Positions 12,853 to 24,870 of a stretch of DNA of 64,000 nt are shown here, piece by piece. Source of the DNA: Dillenia suffruticosa. Lineage: Eukaryota; Streptophyta; Magnoliopsida; Dilleniales; Dilleniaceae. Both the position numbers and the translations under genes were made by a program. The stretch is taken from the NCBI GenBank assembly GCA_033439265.1, contig JAVTVX010000010.1, forward strand, positions 5,518,001-5,582,000, read 5' to 3'. Positions within the stretch are counted from its first letter, which is position 1. Each line of letters opens with the position of its first letter. Below the pieces are notes generated by a model. It worked only from the letters and a program-made list of their open reading frames with translations, was not told where the DNA came from and made no database searches.

Positions 12853-13528
12853 TGTGGATGGAAAGACTTGCAAAATACCCAAAAGAATGGTCGAGAGAGG
12901 AAGAGCCGTAGTTTTTGCCCTTTGTTGTCTCTGTGTAACGTATGTATCGGATATTAAATGTCGAATGTCCCCTCTGTGGGCTGTCTTTGTTCAATATATA
13001 TAACATACCTATGCATGACAAGTCTCTCTTGTTTTGGGATATAAAAACCCTAATTATCTTATGAAGAGATTATTAGAGATTTTCTCGAGTATACAAGAAC
13101 TATGATCAAAGATTTTTAAGAGATTTGGGATCTTGTAATATTAAAGAAAATTTAAGTTGTCATGGAGATTTCCTTTCTTATCGCTGAGATTACTTCCGAG
13201 AATAATGGAGTTCATATCTTGTGTAATCATAATCTTGATTTACTTGGCAAATACGTTGTTCACTGAAAGAGCACTCAGTAGTAGCCAAGAGGGAGCACTG
13301 GCTCAGTTGTCTCGAGTGTATGTCGAGCGGTCACTTGATGGAAGATCAATCGGTAATGACCAAGAGGTTTAACCGAGAGAGTCTAACCGGCCTATTTGGT
13401 CATTTCAGTTACTAGGCTGGCTATCCTATCTAGTGGTTACTTAGTAGCCTATAGGCTTTGTAATTGTTGTCGTGGACTTAGTAGTCTGTGGGATTTATGG
13501 TTATGGGTCGTTGGACCCCGAGCCATTA
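12853..13528 (-). repeat. Right (5') LTR of element 1
   Basis: It aligns with the left LTR and both LTRs of element 2 and ends at CCATTA against the GTCTA target duplication. Shared blocks include the TATATATAACATA string at about 12995 and repeated GTCACTTGATGG-type strings. Next to its inner edge, 12835-12850 read on the minus strand resembles a decayed tRNA primer site, but I would not rely on that. Confidence 0.7.
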
Positions 13529-13533
13529 GTCTA

Positions 13534-14560
13534 AGCTTTCAAATGTGGCAATCTTTATGCAAGGGGATATACGTTTGGTCATGGAGGTAGCAAAGCAGTG
13601 AAAAAGATCACATGTTTTGTGATTTATGTGCGAAATTCTTCGATTTTGGTCATTTTTATTTTTTATTTTTATCAAAATTTGAGAGACTTAGTTGAGGAAT
13701 CGTGTTTCGATGTTTGGATGTGGGTGGTTTGGTGGTTAAGAGCATCATTGTGCGATTTCAACTATGATATTGATGATAGGAAAAAGGTGTTTGATGGAAT
13801 CTCCGAAAGAATTCATTTCTATGTCTCTTTCCTAGGAGACAAAGGTAGAGATTTCTACTTTTCTCTCCCTCTCTCTCTCCACTTTATAGCTTGCTTACTT
13901 GGCAATCAATTGAAACGTGATAACAATGCCAACATTATATAAAAAATTAAGTGACTTCCTTAACAAGATATATGGCCACTATAAATTCCATGTAAGATCA
14001 AAATTTTAATAAACATTAGCCTTTAGAATTTAATAGAAAAATACTTACTTTGATGATTAAATCCGAAAAAAGATTAAAAAAAAAAGCATATCTAATTATC
14101 CTAAAAAGGAATTTTCTTTTAACAAAATTCTAAGGATGAATTAAAATCCTAATGGTGAAGATGAACACCCCACTAGGCTAAGAATTAAAGCATATCCATT
14201 TAACTCATCTTTTAGCTCCCTAGCCTAGCCCATCATTGATCTTGTCCGCCCATTAGCTCTTCTATTCAAGGAAAGAAACAAAGGGGATTCAATCAAAATA
14301 CTATTTGTATCCAAATACTATTTTGAGAAGAGGGAAAATGGCGACAAAGGACTAAATCAAAAGTTGACTAATTGTAGAAGAGTAGTGGAAAGAGTAGGTC
14401 CCCAGTTTTGGGAGGGGAAAGGCCATCATCATATTAGTTGCTTTTTCATGGGGTAGATTTTCACATAATAGTAATGAAAAGGGCAGATTGTCATGCAATT
14501 GTAAACCAAATTATGGATAAGTATTTCAACAGAATATCACTGTTTGAAACTTGAGAATAG
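13534..14560. other. Host spacer of duplication unit 1
   Basis: This stretch matches 24861-26035 closely, including the CT-rich block near 13860-13880 and the TTTTGGGAGGGG string near 14408. No protein is recognisable in either copy. Confidence 0.6.
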
Positions 14561-14569
14561 AAAAAATGA

Positions 14570-14968
14570 GAGTAAATTACATGTTTAGTCCATAAAGTTT
14601 ATCCTATTTTCACAAATTAGTCCATATAGTTAGGAATGCTATATTGTAGTACTAAAACTTCCAAAAGTACAACAAGTTGGTCCTTCCATCAATGACGGTG
14701 ACACAGTGTGCAGTAACTGCTGATATAGACTGACGTGGCTGTCTACATAGTTATACGGATGCTGACATGTCACTGCCATGTCAACGACTATAGACATCTC
14801 ATAGTGTCGCGTCAACAATTTGCTGACGTGGCTATGCCACACTGTCAAATTGCTGACTTGGTACTGCCACGTCACGATAAAGAGGGCATTCAGGTCTAAT
14901 GGTGACTTCATGAGAGGGCATTTCGGTATTTTCAAGCCCCCAAGTTCAAACTTCTTCCGTCTTCCTTC

Positions 14969-14999
<31 letters not shown>

Positions 15000-16316
15000 T
15001 CTCTTTCTTTCTGTTTTTTGCAATTTCTCTCCCTTTCTCTCTCATCAGTAATCAAACAACCATGGCTTCTTCTCTTTCCTCACCACTAAACCTCTTCGGA
15101 GTCCTTCTCCATTTCTCTCTCATCAATAATCAAAGGGCTTGTACTTCTACGTATGCACCCAAATACAAGATTTGAAGCAATAGTAATACCATTGGGGAGT
15201 TTAAGACCAAACACGTCTCTAACAAGTATACCATTTGATGAACCTTTATCAGCATAGGTAACTTCACACTCGCAGCGGGAGTTTCCTTTGTAAGGGGTTA
15301 GCTTAGGCAAGAATATTGGTACACAAGCGAGGTCCTTGTAGGGTACGTTGTTATTGGGCTTGTATGGAGGATAAGGTGCCTGCACATATACACCCACAAG
15401 AATTGGAAAAGGGACACAAGAAGGTGGGCTTTCTCCACTGATCGAACATTTACCTTTCAGCAATTTTTACAAGGGACATCACATTGATCCAAGTGAGATC
15501 ACTGCCAGAGTCAACATCAAGAAAGTAGGGCTTGGGTGGGTTACCAATAATCATAGCCGTGTAATAGTAACTGCACGTTGAAACAACATAAAGCATATCA
15601 AATCCAATGTCAATAAATTCAAAAGTGAAAATTAGAAGCCATCGACAGGAAGGAGAGAAACATGGACAATTTTGTCTAGCAGCTAAGTAGATTTTCTTAG
15701 CTTTTCTAAAGTGGGCCTCAAGACTCTAGGAAAAAACCAACATAGGAGACAAGAAGAACCATTCTCCAAAAGAGAACATTAGATGATAATGACGACGAGA
15801 TGATGAAGACCACGAGGAGGAGGAGACGATGATTAAGAAAGTTACTCTCAGCAATGTTGGGATATTCACATTACAGAAAAGTAGTCAAGAAAAGCTCTCA
15901 ATATAAACAAATCAAGCCTTTTTTGGGAAAAAAGAGCACACAAAACTCGAAACGTATCAAAGCAATTTGGGGATAATCAAAGAGACAAATAATCAAACAT
16001 GAAATGAGGCATACCACAATGCTCCCTAACGAATTGTATACGAATCAAATTCAAGAAACGCTGACTGCCACTAAAACTAATGCTGTAAACCATCCCACCC
16101 CCACCCTCACCCCCAATTAAACCCATTGAACTACGTTGAAAAGGAAAAAGAAAAAGATTAATCTCACAATTTTCTTTCTTATCCATCAATCTAAACCCAT
16201 TAACTCATTACTAAAACAAAGAGGCCCCCCCAAAAGATTAATCAGAGGTTTGATCAACCCCAGAAGTACAAGCCCTTTGATTGCTGATGAGAGAGAAAGG
16301 GAGAGAAATTGCAAAG

Positions 16317-16352
<36 letters not shown>

Positions 16353-16797
16353 AAGACGGAAGAAGTTTGAACTTTGAAGCTTGGGAGCATGACGTAGCAT
16401 GCTTAGGAAGGGTTACGGTTATCTTAGGGGCTTGAAAATACCAAAATGCCCTCTCATGAAGTTACCATTAGACCAGAATGCCCTCTTTATCATGACGTGG
16501 CAGTGCCACATCAGCAATTTGACAGCGTGGCACAGCCACGTCAACAAATTGCTGACTTAGCACCATGAGATGTCTACAATCGTTGACATGGTAGTGACAT
16601 GTCAGCATCCGTACAACCATGTAGATAGCTACATCAGCCCACGTCAGCAGTTAACAGATATCGTGTCGCCGTTATTGACGGAAAGACTAACTCGTTACAC
16701 TTTTGGAAGTTTGAATACCATAAGGTAGTATTTCTAACTATAGAAACTAATTTATAAAAATGGGACAAATTTTAAGGACTGAACATGTAATTTACTC
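14570..16797. mobile_element. Pack-MULE (Mutator-like element) carrying a protease gene fragment
   Basis: Long terminal inverted repeats of roughly 430 bp (about 14570-15000 and 16350-16797) begin with GAGTAAATTACATGTT and contain many GCTGACGTGGC-like segments. The element is flanked by a 9-bp target duplication with one mismatch (14561-14569 AAAAAATGA, 16798-16806 AAAAAATTA), the size expected of Mutator-like elements. There is no transposase. The interior holds a fragment of a cellular aspartyl protease gene, which makes it a Pack-MULE. Confidence 0.88.
15165..15575 (-). pseudogene. Captured aspartyl protease (nucellin/Asp1-like) gene fragment
   Basis: On the minus strand, 15571-15480 encodes IGNPPKPYFLDVDSGSDLTW, the first catalytic site of pepsin-like plant proteases (D-S/T-G-S). 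Downstream, 15400-15165 encodes PPYKPNNN, CEVTYADKGSSNGILVRDVF and LPNGITIASNLVFGC, the next conserved blocks of the same family. The two parts are in different frames and neither the protein start nor the second catalytic aspartate is present. The flanking TIRs show that it was carried by the MULE. It is a non-functional gene scrap, although it could still be transcribed. Confidence 0.8.
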
Positions 16798-16884
16798 AAA
16801 AAATTATATTGTGAGAGTTCTCCTAAATTGGACCCAATAACGTTCGAACCGAATTAATCAAAATATAATTTCAGATAAATTATT

Positions 16885-17512
16885 CTACTAACTCAAGTAG
16901 GGAATCAGTGCTGATGCATCCACTAGATTTTCGTCGATGGAAAGACCTACAAAATACCTGCTAGAGTGGTCTGAAGGGGGAAACTCCAATGCTTAAGTCA
17001 TAAAGAGTAATAAAAAGAGAACATAGTAAGAAAAGCTGTATGTCGTGTCCCCCTTTCATGGGTCATCTTTGTCTAGTATATAGAGCATGTGTATGCATGC
17101 CCAATCTCTTGTTTAGAGGTGTAAAAACTCTAATTACTTTATCGAGAGATCTTTAGACATTTTTCAAAATTATAGAGATTATAATCAAGAATTTTTAAAA
17201 GATATAGGATCTTTCGGGATTAAGGGAGATTCAAGTTGTCATGGAGATTTCCTTTCTTATCAGCGAGATTATAGGAGATTCAAATCTCATGTGATCATGA
17301 TTTTATTTGCTTAGCAAAGATGTTGCTCTGTAGAAGATCACTCAATAGTGACCGAAACGTTTAACCGAGAGAGTTCGACCGGGCACCTGCTCAGTCGTCT
17401 CAGATGCTTACTGAGTGGTCACTTGTTTGTCTATGGGCTGCATGGTTATGGTCTAGTGGACTCGGTAGTCTTTGGGTTTTGTGATTATGGGCTGCTGGGC
17501 CATGAACCATCA
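16885..17512 (-). repeat. Left (3') LTR of element 2
   Basis: It aligns with the LTRs of element 1 and ends in ACCATCA, giving the expected TG start on the minus strand, directly beside the purine-rich tract at 17513-17527. The left edge is approximate. Confidence 0.7.
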
Positions 17513-18229
17513 TTTACCCCCGCTCCTAATATTGTTTCGAAGAAGTGGAATTAGGAGTAGAGTTGATGAGGTAGGAATTAGGTAATTAGAGAAGTATGAA
17601 ACTAGAGTATTAAATATGAAACATGTTGTTTTAATTTAGGCAAATCGTATTCGATATACTTTCTGCTGTTTGTAATTTGTGATAGATGGTGAAGGATGCT
17701 TGATATAGTTTCGTTAGTTTATTTGTTTAGAGAGAATTTTGGACTTAGGGTTTATGAAATTCGTGAAAAAGCATGGATGGCGAAGGGTTTTGAACTACAA
17801 GATCACTGTGATATTGGCAAGATTAGAAGTGCAATGATAGGGAAGGAATTACAAGAAATGGTGAATGGGATGGAGTTGGGTGATAGTTATTGGTTGTGAT
17901 TATCAACACAGTATGAAAGAGCGAATGAAGTGCCAAAGGGGTGTATCCCATGTATAAGGATTATGTGAGGTACGAATTTCGAATACCCTATTTGGGTCCT
18001 TTGGCCAGAGTTTTGAAAGGTTGAAATATATTTCCGACCTTATTGATTTCCAATACTTTGCATTTGGTCATGGCAGTAGCTAGCTTGCTAAGCTACTATC
18101 ACTTAAGTTCTAATTTCAAAATTCGGTTGTCAGTTTTTTGTTTGAAAATGTATGTTTCTAGAGGTCCCACTGAGGACTGGTTTTGTCTTTAAACAAGTCC
18201 GGAATCTAAGTTGAAGTTCTTTTATAAAG

Positions 18230-19520
18230 AGACCATTGATAAGATGTGTATGGAGAATTTTTTTTTTCTTGAGTTCAAAAATAAGATTTGATGCTGGTGT
18301 TTCTGGAAGTTGGGGTAGAGCTTTTGGTAGGGTTGAGGCTTCTAAAACCGCTTCTCGGCATTTAAGTTTTGCACACTCTGTTACAAATTTCTGTTTTGCA
18401 AAAAACAGGGCTGTCTATATGGAAGCCCTACTTGACGATGAAATTTTGAAACTAGCAGGCTTATTGGTGAGTGAGAAGGTACAAATCGAGGGGCCCTTTT
18501 GATGGAAAATAGAGAAGTAAGGCTCTTTGACATCCTTACTTTTTTTAAAGGGGACAATCTTAGGGAAATAACTACTGATAGGTTAATGAGAGCCAACTTT
18601 AAGAGGAGTGTCGAGAATGGGAAGAGGGTATTGGAAAAAGATACTCTGTCAATGGATGCCTATCCACTTTTATTTAAAAGAGCAAGATGGGAACATCGAG
18701 TCCAGGTAGTGAAGAAGTGGAGAAAGATAGAGAAGGAGGCTCAATGGGTGCATCTATCATGTATCTATTGGAGACAACTAAAGAACCAAGATTGGTTCTC
18801 GATGAGAGTGTCGAGAGAGAGAGGGCATCAAGAGTGGGGTTCTTGACGAGCATGTGGCTCAGGGGTTAGATGCAGGGGATGATCCAAGTCATAGGGAGGA
18901 CGTTCTTGTGGGGTATCATCAAATTTATGGGGAGGAATGGGAGATATCAATACCACCGTAGGACCATCTTGTGCTTTTACTGGGAATTTGTACATGCAAA
19001 GGGCAAATGGGTCATGCTGGACCAAACGGCTCCTCCTTCACCTGCTCTATTAGGTCCTTTGATGCTAGAAAGAAGCTAAGGGAGAGAGGTATTGTTGCAA
19101 TTAGTGTCGAAAGTAATCTCTTCAGCTATGTTAATATTGTTGAGCTAAGAAAGTTCACTGACCGACTGGATTGCCATCACTTGAGTTGGAGTTGAATGGT
19201 TTGACCATGGAGTAAGGTGACAAACCCATCATGGCCGTTAGGATTCAATTTAGAGGTATGTTTCGCTTAAGTTCTCGACCGTAGTAAGCTAATCTAATAT
19301 GTTTCGTGAAGGCTATTGTTTTAGCTGAGTTTCAAAAGTTGAAGAGGAACCAGGTTGCGGGGCATTTTGAGCATTTGTTAAGCTAGAGGAATGAGGAGAT
19401 TTCTCGATTGTATGCTATTTTGGTTCAGAGGGAGAGGGAAGATGAAGAAGGGAAAGTAGTATTAGAGTACACGAATGCTACCTTAAAGGCAATAATAAGG
19501 AGATAGAGGATATGAAGCTT
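18230..19520 (+). pseudogene. Degenerate antisense ORF in the 3' region of element 2
   Basis: Plus-strand frames at 18236-18502 and 18499-18846 encode charged, helix-rich protein (for example DILTFFKGDNLREITTDRL and KRVLEKDTLSMDAYPLLFKR). Further frames near 19320-19500 contain FQKLKRNQVAGHFEHLL and RNEEISRLYAILVQRE, which look like coiled coil. The frames are interrupted by stops. Position and orientation (antisense, between pol and 3' LTR) match the additional antisense ORFs known from Tat-lineage retrotransposons. I do not recognise the protein itself. Confidence 0.45.
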
Positions 19521-20194
19521 GACCTAGAGTCTACGTTTTGCTAGTGTGACGTGCTATCACGGAGTGTGAAAGGCTGGAAGCTGAAGCAATGGGAAGTGAA
19601 GTGAGGTTGCAAACTATAAAAGGTTGGTTTAGGAGTGAGAGTAATCGTGTTTGGCCATGGAGCAAAGGCTGATCGATTTGGGGAGCAAGTTCACGAAAGT
19701 GGTTGAGAGTCATAAGCATAGTTAGCATGAGCCCTCCAAGAAGTTGTGGTGGGCTGAGGAAGCTCTCTGTCGATTAGGGCTGGGGGAGCATAGCTATAGG
19801 TACTAGTTGTGCTAACTCAAGGTGTTAGGTCCGAGCCTAGTCGGTGCTCATGGGAGTGATTCTTCGCATGAAACAGTCAATGCAAGCTCTCTATCGCCAC
19901 TTTTCGAGCCAACTTTCAATCTTGGCAAGAAAAGACTCTTTCCCTTCCTCTATCTCCTTCATTGTGATCTCTCAATTTAGCATTGTATTCCCTTTTCTTC
20001 TTATGGATTCTGCCCCCATAATTTGTATGAATCTTATCTCCTATTGTTTTTCACTTGTACAATGTATGAGAATTTGTGTGAATGGTTATCCAAAGAGTTG
20101 TTACTTGTCACTATTGCATTCTTGTTGTCATATCGATCGTGTATTGAAATAGAGTGACTTAAGCACTGAGTTGTCTTTGAAGGCATTGTAACTG

Positions 20195-20770
20195 GGAGAG
20201 TGTGTTAGAACCTTTTTAGGCATTAAAGCCGAGAGGATGAAAATTAAAGCCAGCTCAAGTGTTATAACCTGTATATGGTACGGAGCTGAGAGAATGGGAG
20301 TTAATCCTGCTCGGGTATCAGAACCCATATGAGGTATAAAGTCGAGAAAGTAGGAGTTTAATCCCGCTTGGATACTAGGACCCATATGAGGCATAGAATC
20401 GACAGAGTAGGAATTCAATCCCGCTTGAGTAGTAGGACTCATGTGAAGTATAAAGCCGAGAGAGTAGGTGCGCAACCCATTTGGGTGCTAGGACCCATAT
20501 AAAGCGTCGAGCTAAGAGAGTATGAAAGTTTGATCCCACTCAAGTGTTAGGATCTATATGAGGCATAGAGTCAAAATAGTGAGTGTTCAATCCCACTTAG
20601 GTACTAAGACCAGATGAAACATAGAGCTGAGAGAGTAGGCGTTACTTTCTAGAGCTACCGGCTACCAGGTACAAGGGTCGAGTCTCGCGGTTGCTCAAAA
20701 AAGTCGATTTCTGGTGCTGTTGATTACCAGGCGTAAGGGTCAAGTCTCGTTGTTGCTCAACAAAATTGGA
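20195..20770. repeat. Tandem repeats in the 3' region of element 2
   Basis: About seven units of roughly 60 bp (20195-20650), with cores like TAGGACCCATATGAGGC, are related to those at 8270-8780. They are followed by two copies of a different ~62-bp unit (about 20651-20770) containing ACCAGGYRYAAGGGTC. Confidence 0.75.
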
Positions 20771-21099
20771 TTATGGAGTGGCTCAACATGATCAATTTTT
20801 TGAACGGCTTAATAAAGGGGTGCCCCTATCTATATTACCACCAGCTAATAGTTGTTTTTAATTGTTATACAGTCAACATGATCAAAGTGTTACAAAGAAG
20901 ATGCAGAGCATATAAAATAGAGATATTATTGTCATGATAAGCAAAAGACAAAATTTCAGATCGGGACAACTAGTTAGCAATACCAGAATAATAACAAAGT
21001 AATAGTGGGTGGTCAATAGAAACTACAAAATCAAGGCATTCAATGGATTGGATCACAGTAGAGTACTCCAATGCTAAGAGGCATTCTAAACTTGACTAG

Positions 21100-21500
21100 T
21101 GTTTGGTGCTCGGTAATACTTCCAAGGTGTCTAGGTTGGGCCGACCCAAGATGGCATTGTAAAGTGATAATATTTTGACCACATTAAAGGTAGTTGTGGT
21201 AGTAGCATAGTTGGATGGCATTCCTAAGTTTATTGGGAGCAAGATAGTACCCTCGGAGTATAACCACTCGCTAAAGAGTCCTCTTAAAGGTCTGGTATGG
21301 GGTTGAAGATATGCTTAGTCGAAGTTTATTTGTTGGAAGACATCCTATAGAGGAGATAGCAGCTTGGCCCTTGGTTGGTGAAGACTCTTTTCACTATGTA
21401 TAGGCTTATTTTGGCGGTGATAACTAGTGAGTCATGCCAATTTGAGTATATTCTTATTAGATCATCATCGCTAAAGCCAATCATTGATCTCTTCCTCTTC
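21100..21500 (-). pseudogene. Protease region of element 2
   Basis: On the minus strand about 21270-21130 reads EGTILLPINLGMPSNY and FNVVKILSLYNAILGRP, the same retropepsin block as in element 1. The frame then ends at the large pol deletion. Confidence 0.65.
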
Positions 21501-21689
21501 TACCCTTTCTTGATACGAGTTGTGAGAACCTCTTTATAAACGGATGTCTTTATCATCTGGAACATCGAAGTGACCATTCGCTCGGCCCGTAGTTGTCATG
21601 TTACACTTTGTCAGCTGAAGTCTTAGCTAGAGGAGAATTACTAAGAATGGCAGGTGCTGAATAGTTGCACAATAAGGGATTTCCACTTT

Positions 21690-22900
21690 GTATGTGAATG
21701 ATTACTCCATTAGTCTAGTTCTAGACGGCTCCTGCAATCGACGGCTCAATCGATTTTGACAGGTTAGCCTCCGTCCGGCCCTTCTGCTTGGTCCCTGTGG
21801 GGATTGTTCTATCATTCTATTCCAATGAATTTCTAGAGTTTGCCATCTTGAATTAAGGCCTCGAGCTTGTCTTTCAACTTTTAGCATCATATGTCAGGTG
21901 GTCGTAGTCTCTGCGGAAGTAGCAGTATCGGGTCTTGTCCTTTTTGGAATCATTTCTCGTTGGGCGAGGAGGCCAATTAACATATGACTTGTTTCTAATC
22001 TGCATTAGGATATGGTTAGGATTGTTATTCGGAGTAGTTGGTGAATTTGCTTTGGGGCAGAGATCTTGCTTTACCTCTCTTGGGTGAGAATTCGTGCTAC
22101 AGGGAATGATTATACTTGTTTCTTCATGTTCCACCTTGGCATCTGTCGAATACCTTAGCTTCTTCTGTAGCAATATACTTTTTTGCCCTGATGTAGAATC
22201 CTTGGATGGTGGTATGAGAATTCTTTGTGATCGAGTTCTTCATTCCTGATGGCCGCAACCCAGTGAGCAATGCTGCTAAATCGATGGAATGGTCCAAACT
22301 CGAGACCTTCATCATCTCAGTCTTGAATTTGTTGACAAAGTCCTTCAGGGATTCGTTATCTCTCTATCGTAGGGACAGAAAGAAGGTAGACTTTCTCTCA
22401 CCACCTTGATTGGTCACGAAGTATGCTTCAAACTGTTGCCCAAACTGTGAGAAACTCTTGATGCTAAGCGGTAGAAGTAAATTTAGTGAGTTGCCCTCAT
22501 TTAGTGAGTTGCCCTCCAGGGTTGTGGCAAAGTGTTTGCACATGGCAGTGTCCAACATGTCCCTCAAGATTATAATTGTCACAAAGTAGACCACATGATC
22601 TCAAAGGTCAATAGTACTATTGTACATCTCCATAGGGGAAGGAGAACATCTCACAGCATCAGCTCGACGGAGATTTTTTGAATTAAATGGCGACAAATTA
22701 AGGGCGTATTGGATGATATCATCCTATCCCACACCAGTATGTTTAAGCTCAATGGCCACGAGCTCTTCAACTTATTTCTTCAAGTCGTTTGGGTCTTATC
22801 GAGAGGTCACTGAGGGTCTCGACATCTTCAAGCCTGAGACCTACGTGAGTGTGAATGCCCTAACCTCCTGGAGGAGGACGAAACTTCTTATTTGATGGTG
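21690..22900 (-). pseudogene. Gag of element 2 (broken)
   Basis: Minus-strand frames match the Tat retrotransposon gag: NLLLPLSIKSFSQFGQQFEAYFV, RDNESLKDFVNKFKTEMMKV, IRAKKYIATEEA and the C-terminal CYFRRDYDHLTYD (longer strings are split here by frame changes). An 18-bp in-frame duplication at about 22479-22514 doubles the residues EGNSLN. Frameshifts separate the pieces. Confidence 0.75.
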
Positions 22901-22959
22901 CAACTGAGTTCCTCCAGGTATTTGCTCATACCCTGCATCGGGATTCCAGCCTTGCCATT

Positions 22960-23474
22960 TGAGAGCAGTTGACTCGATTGTTTGATGTGTGTATATCATA
23001 TCCCCCTTTTGTGAGTTGTCTTTGCCTAGTATATATAACATGTGTATGCATAACCAGTCTCTTGCTTAGAGATGTAAAAACCCTAATTATCTTATGGAAA
23101 GATCGTTAGAGATCTTTCAGGGTTATGGAGATTATAATCAAAGATGTTTAAGATATTTACAATCTTTTGGAATTAACGGAGGTTCAAACTGTTATGGAGA
23201 TTTCCTTTCTTATCGGACGATATAATATGAAATTTAAATCTCGTGTGATCATGATTTTGATTTGCTTGGTGGAGACGTAATCCAGTAATTGCTCAATAGA
23301 AGATTACATGGTAGTGATCGAGAGTTTTAACCAAGAGAGTTTGACTGAGCACCCGGTCATATTGGGAGCTTACTAAGTGATCACTTGGTAATCTGTGAGC
23401 TTCGCGGTTATGGTCTACAGGACTTAATAGTCTCTGAACTTTATGGTAACAGGCTGTTCGGTGATGTACCATCA
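22960..23474 (-). repeat. Right (5') LTR of element 2
   Basis: It aligns with the other three LTRs from the CCCCCTTTTGTGAGTTGTC block onward and ends in GTACCATCA at 23474. Its inner end lacks about 70 bp present in the left LTR. Confidence 0.7.
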
Positions 23475-24401
23475 CTTATGAAGATTCATTTATGTACACA
23501 TCTAATTATTATTCATTATCTGAAATTATAGAAAATCAATATCAAGTTGAAGATGAAATTTGTTATAATTGAAATAATACCTTTATAAATGTTGTATTGT
23601 ATAGAATAAGACTTTGTATAGAATGCGATATTATCTCAAATTATATATATATAATTCAAATAATTTTCATTATAACAAATTGAATTTGAAAGAGAATGTT
23701 AGAATATAACATATATCAAAATCAAATTAATTATCTAAGAATAGTGTTTATTTGAGTAAATTGATAATTTATTTGATTTTGAAAATATTTGACCTTTTTA
23801 TTTTTATGTTTTCATATTTGTAACAATAAATTTTTTTATATATATAAACTCAATTTATTATAATAATTTATTCAAATAACGGATTATAAAGATTTAATAA
23901 TTTATATTGTTTTCCATATTTGAATTTCTTTAATATTGTATATTATTTTATATCGTAAAAGATTATGATGAAAAGATTATCCATCGAGATGTAATAGTTC
24001 TACATAAATAAAAGGAACTTGATAAACTAGTAGAATTATGTAATATCTTTTGCAATTCCAGTGTAGAGAAGATGACTACAGAATTAGGATCACTTATTAA
24101 GAGGATAGACTATGATAAGGAATTCAACGAAGAATCTGCGAGTTTAAGTGCTCCATTACAAAAGTGGTAAATTATTTCATGAGTGTAATATTGATGCATA
24201 CACTCTAATGGAAGAGGATAGACTTACGACGGATCTAAATGAACCAAGAAACAACTTGTTGGTGGAATTATTTAAAGGCTTACAATATATCACGTCAAGA
24301 GGTGACACATACCGTTCTTGATTTGATCAAAGCACCATGTTGCCATTTTCACCCACAAGAAGGCCTATTCATGGAATCTAGAGTTACCAAGATGCTTTCA
24401 G
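23475..24401. repeat. AT-rich segment of duplication unit 1, paired with 26116-27080
   Basis: It begins CTTATGAAGATTCA and runs parallel to 26116-27080 to its end, including the string TTCATGGAATCTAGA. No protein is recognisable. An internal TGTTAGAATATAAC-like start followed by a TATA-rich stretch could be part of an old copia-type LTR, but this is weak. Confidence 0.65.
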
Positions 24402-24417
24402 CATTCGAAGAGGGGTG

Positions 24418-24870
24418 GGGGGCGAAGGCATAGGTCTTCGTGGTGGGCCGAGAAGAGAAGAGAGACAAATGAATCAAGCTAGTCCAAGAAACTGCATTTC
24501 TTTTGGACATTTCATCAAGTTTTAAAATCATCAATATCACCCCACTCACAACCAAAATGAATCAAAGAATTCTGGACATAAAAATCATTTTGTCCAAACC
24601 TATGTTCGCATTGCCCATGAAGCTGATCACCCTCATAAAAAGCCATAACCTTGGTATTTCACCTTAAACACAAATGGGTAAGTGTATTTGTCGCCCAAAA
24701 TTCCTTCAAACACCATCTCGGCATAAATTAGCGTAGTTTCATAAGCAAGTCCAATAAATTAGTAAGTTCTAATCAAAGAATTACATGTGCACAAAATATC
24801 CCTCGACTTATAATTGTTACCTTCTCTGAATAATTCAAAGGCCTTTTCTTGCATAGTCTAAGCTTTCAAA
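24418..24870 (-). pseudogene. PPR-protein gene fragment, copy 2
   Basis: This is the paralogue of 6208-6640, with the same minus-strand blocks such as LDEMSKRNAVSWTSLI. Like copy 1 it has no start and is frameshifted. Its sequence runs without a break through the site (24856-24860) where LTR element 1 sits in copy 1. Confidence 0.75.

Larger units (their letters stand above)
6649..13528 (-). mobile_element. LTR element 1: Ty3/gypsy, Tat-type, minus orientation, gag deleted
   Basis: The element is 6880 bp and flanked by the 5-bp target duplication GTCTA (6644-6648 and 13529-13533). The uninterrupted paralogue at 24856-24860 has one GTCTA, which confirms both ends. The order on the minus strand is right LTR, protease, reverse transcriptase, RNase H, a second archaeal-type RNase H, integrase, a 3' region with tandem repeats, polypurine tract and left LTR. 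The double RNase H and repeat-rich 3' region are typical of the Tat/Ogre lineage. All coding parts are broken by stops and frameshifts. The gag region present in element 2 is missing between about 12690 and 12850. Confidence 0.88.
16885..23474 (-). mobile_element. LTR element 2: Tat-type, minus orientation, pol deleted
   Basis: This is the same family as element 1. The left LTR (about 16885-17512), polypurine tract TTTACCCCCGCTCC complement, a 3' region with an antisense ORF, tandem repeats, protease and gag remnants, and the right LTR (about 22960-23474) follow in order. RT, RNase H and integrase are absent between about 20660 and 21060. The right edge at 23474/23475 is fixed because 23475 onward matches unit 2 from 26116. 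No clean left target duplication is visible. Confidence 0.8.
6208..24401. repeat. Unit 1 of a tandem segmental duplication, interrupted by transposons
   Basis: Three pieces (about 6208-6648, 13534-14560 and 23475-24401) together are the paralogue of the continuous block 24418-27085. The first piece carries a PPR gene fragment, the second the sequence following it, and the third an AT-rich segment ending in the same motif as unit 2 (near 24395 and 27078). Between them lie a Tat LTR element, a Pack-MULE and a second Tat LTR element. The junctions with unit 2 are exact at 6648/13529 and at 23475/26116. Confidence 0.8.
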
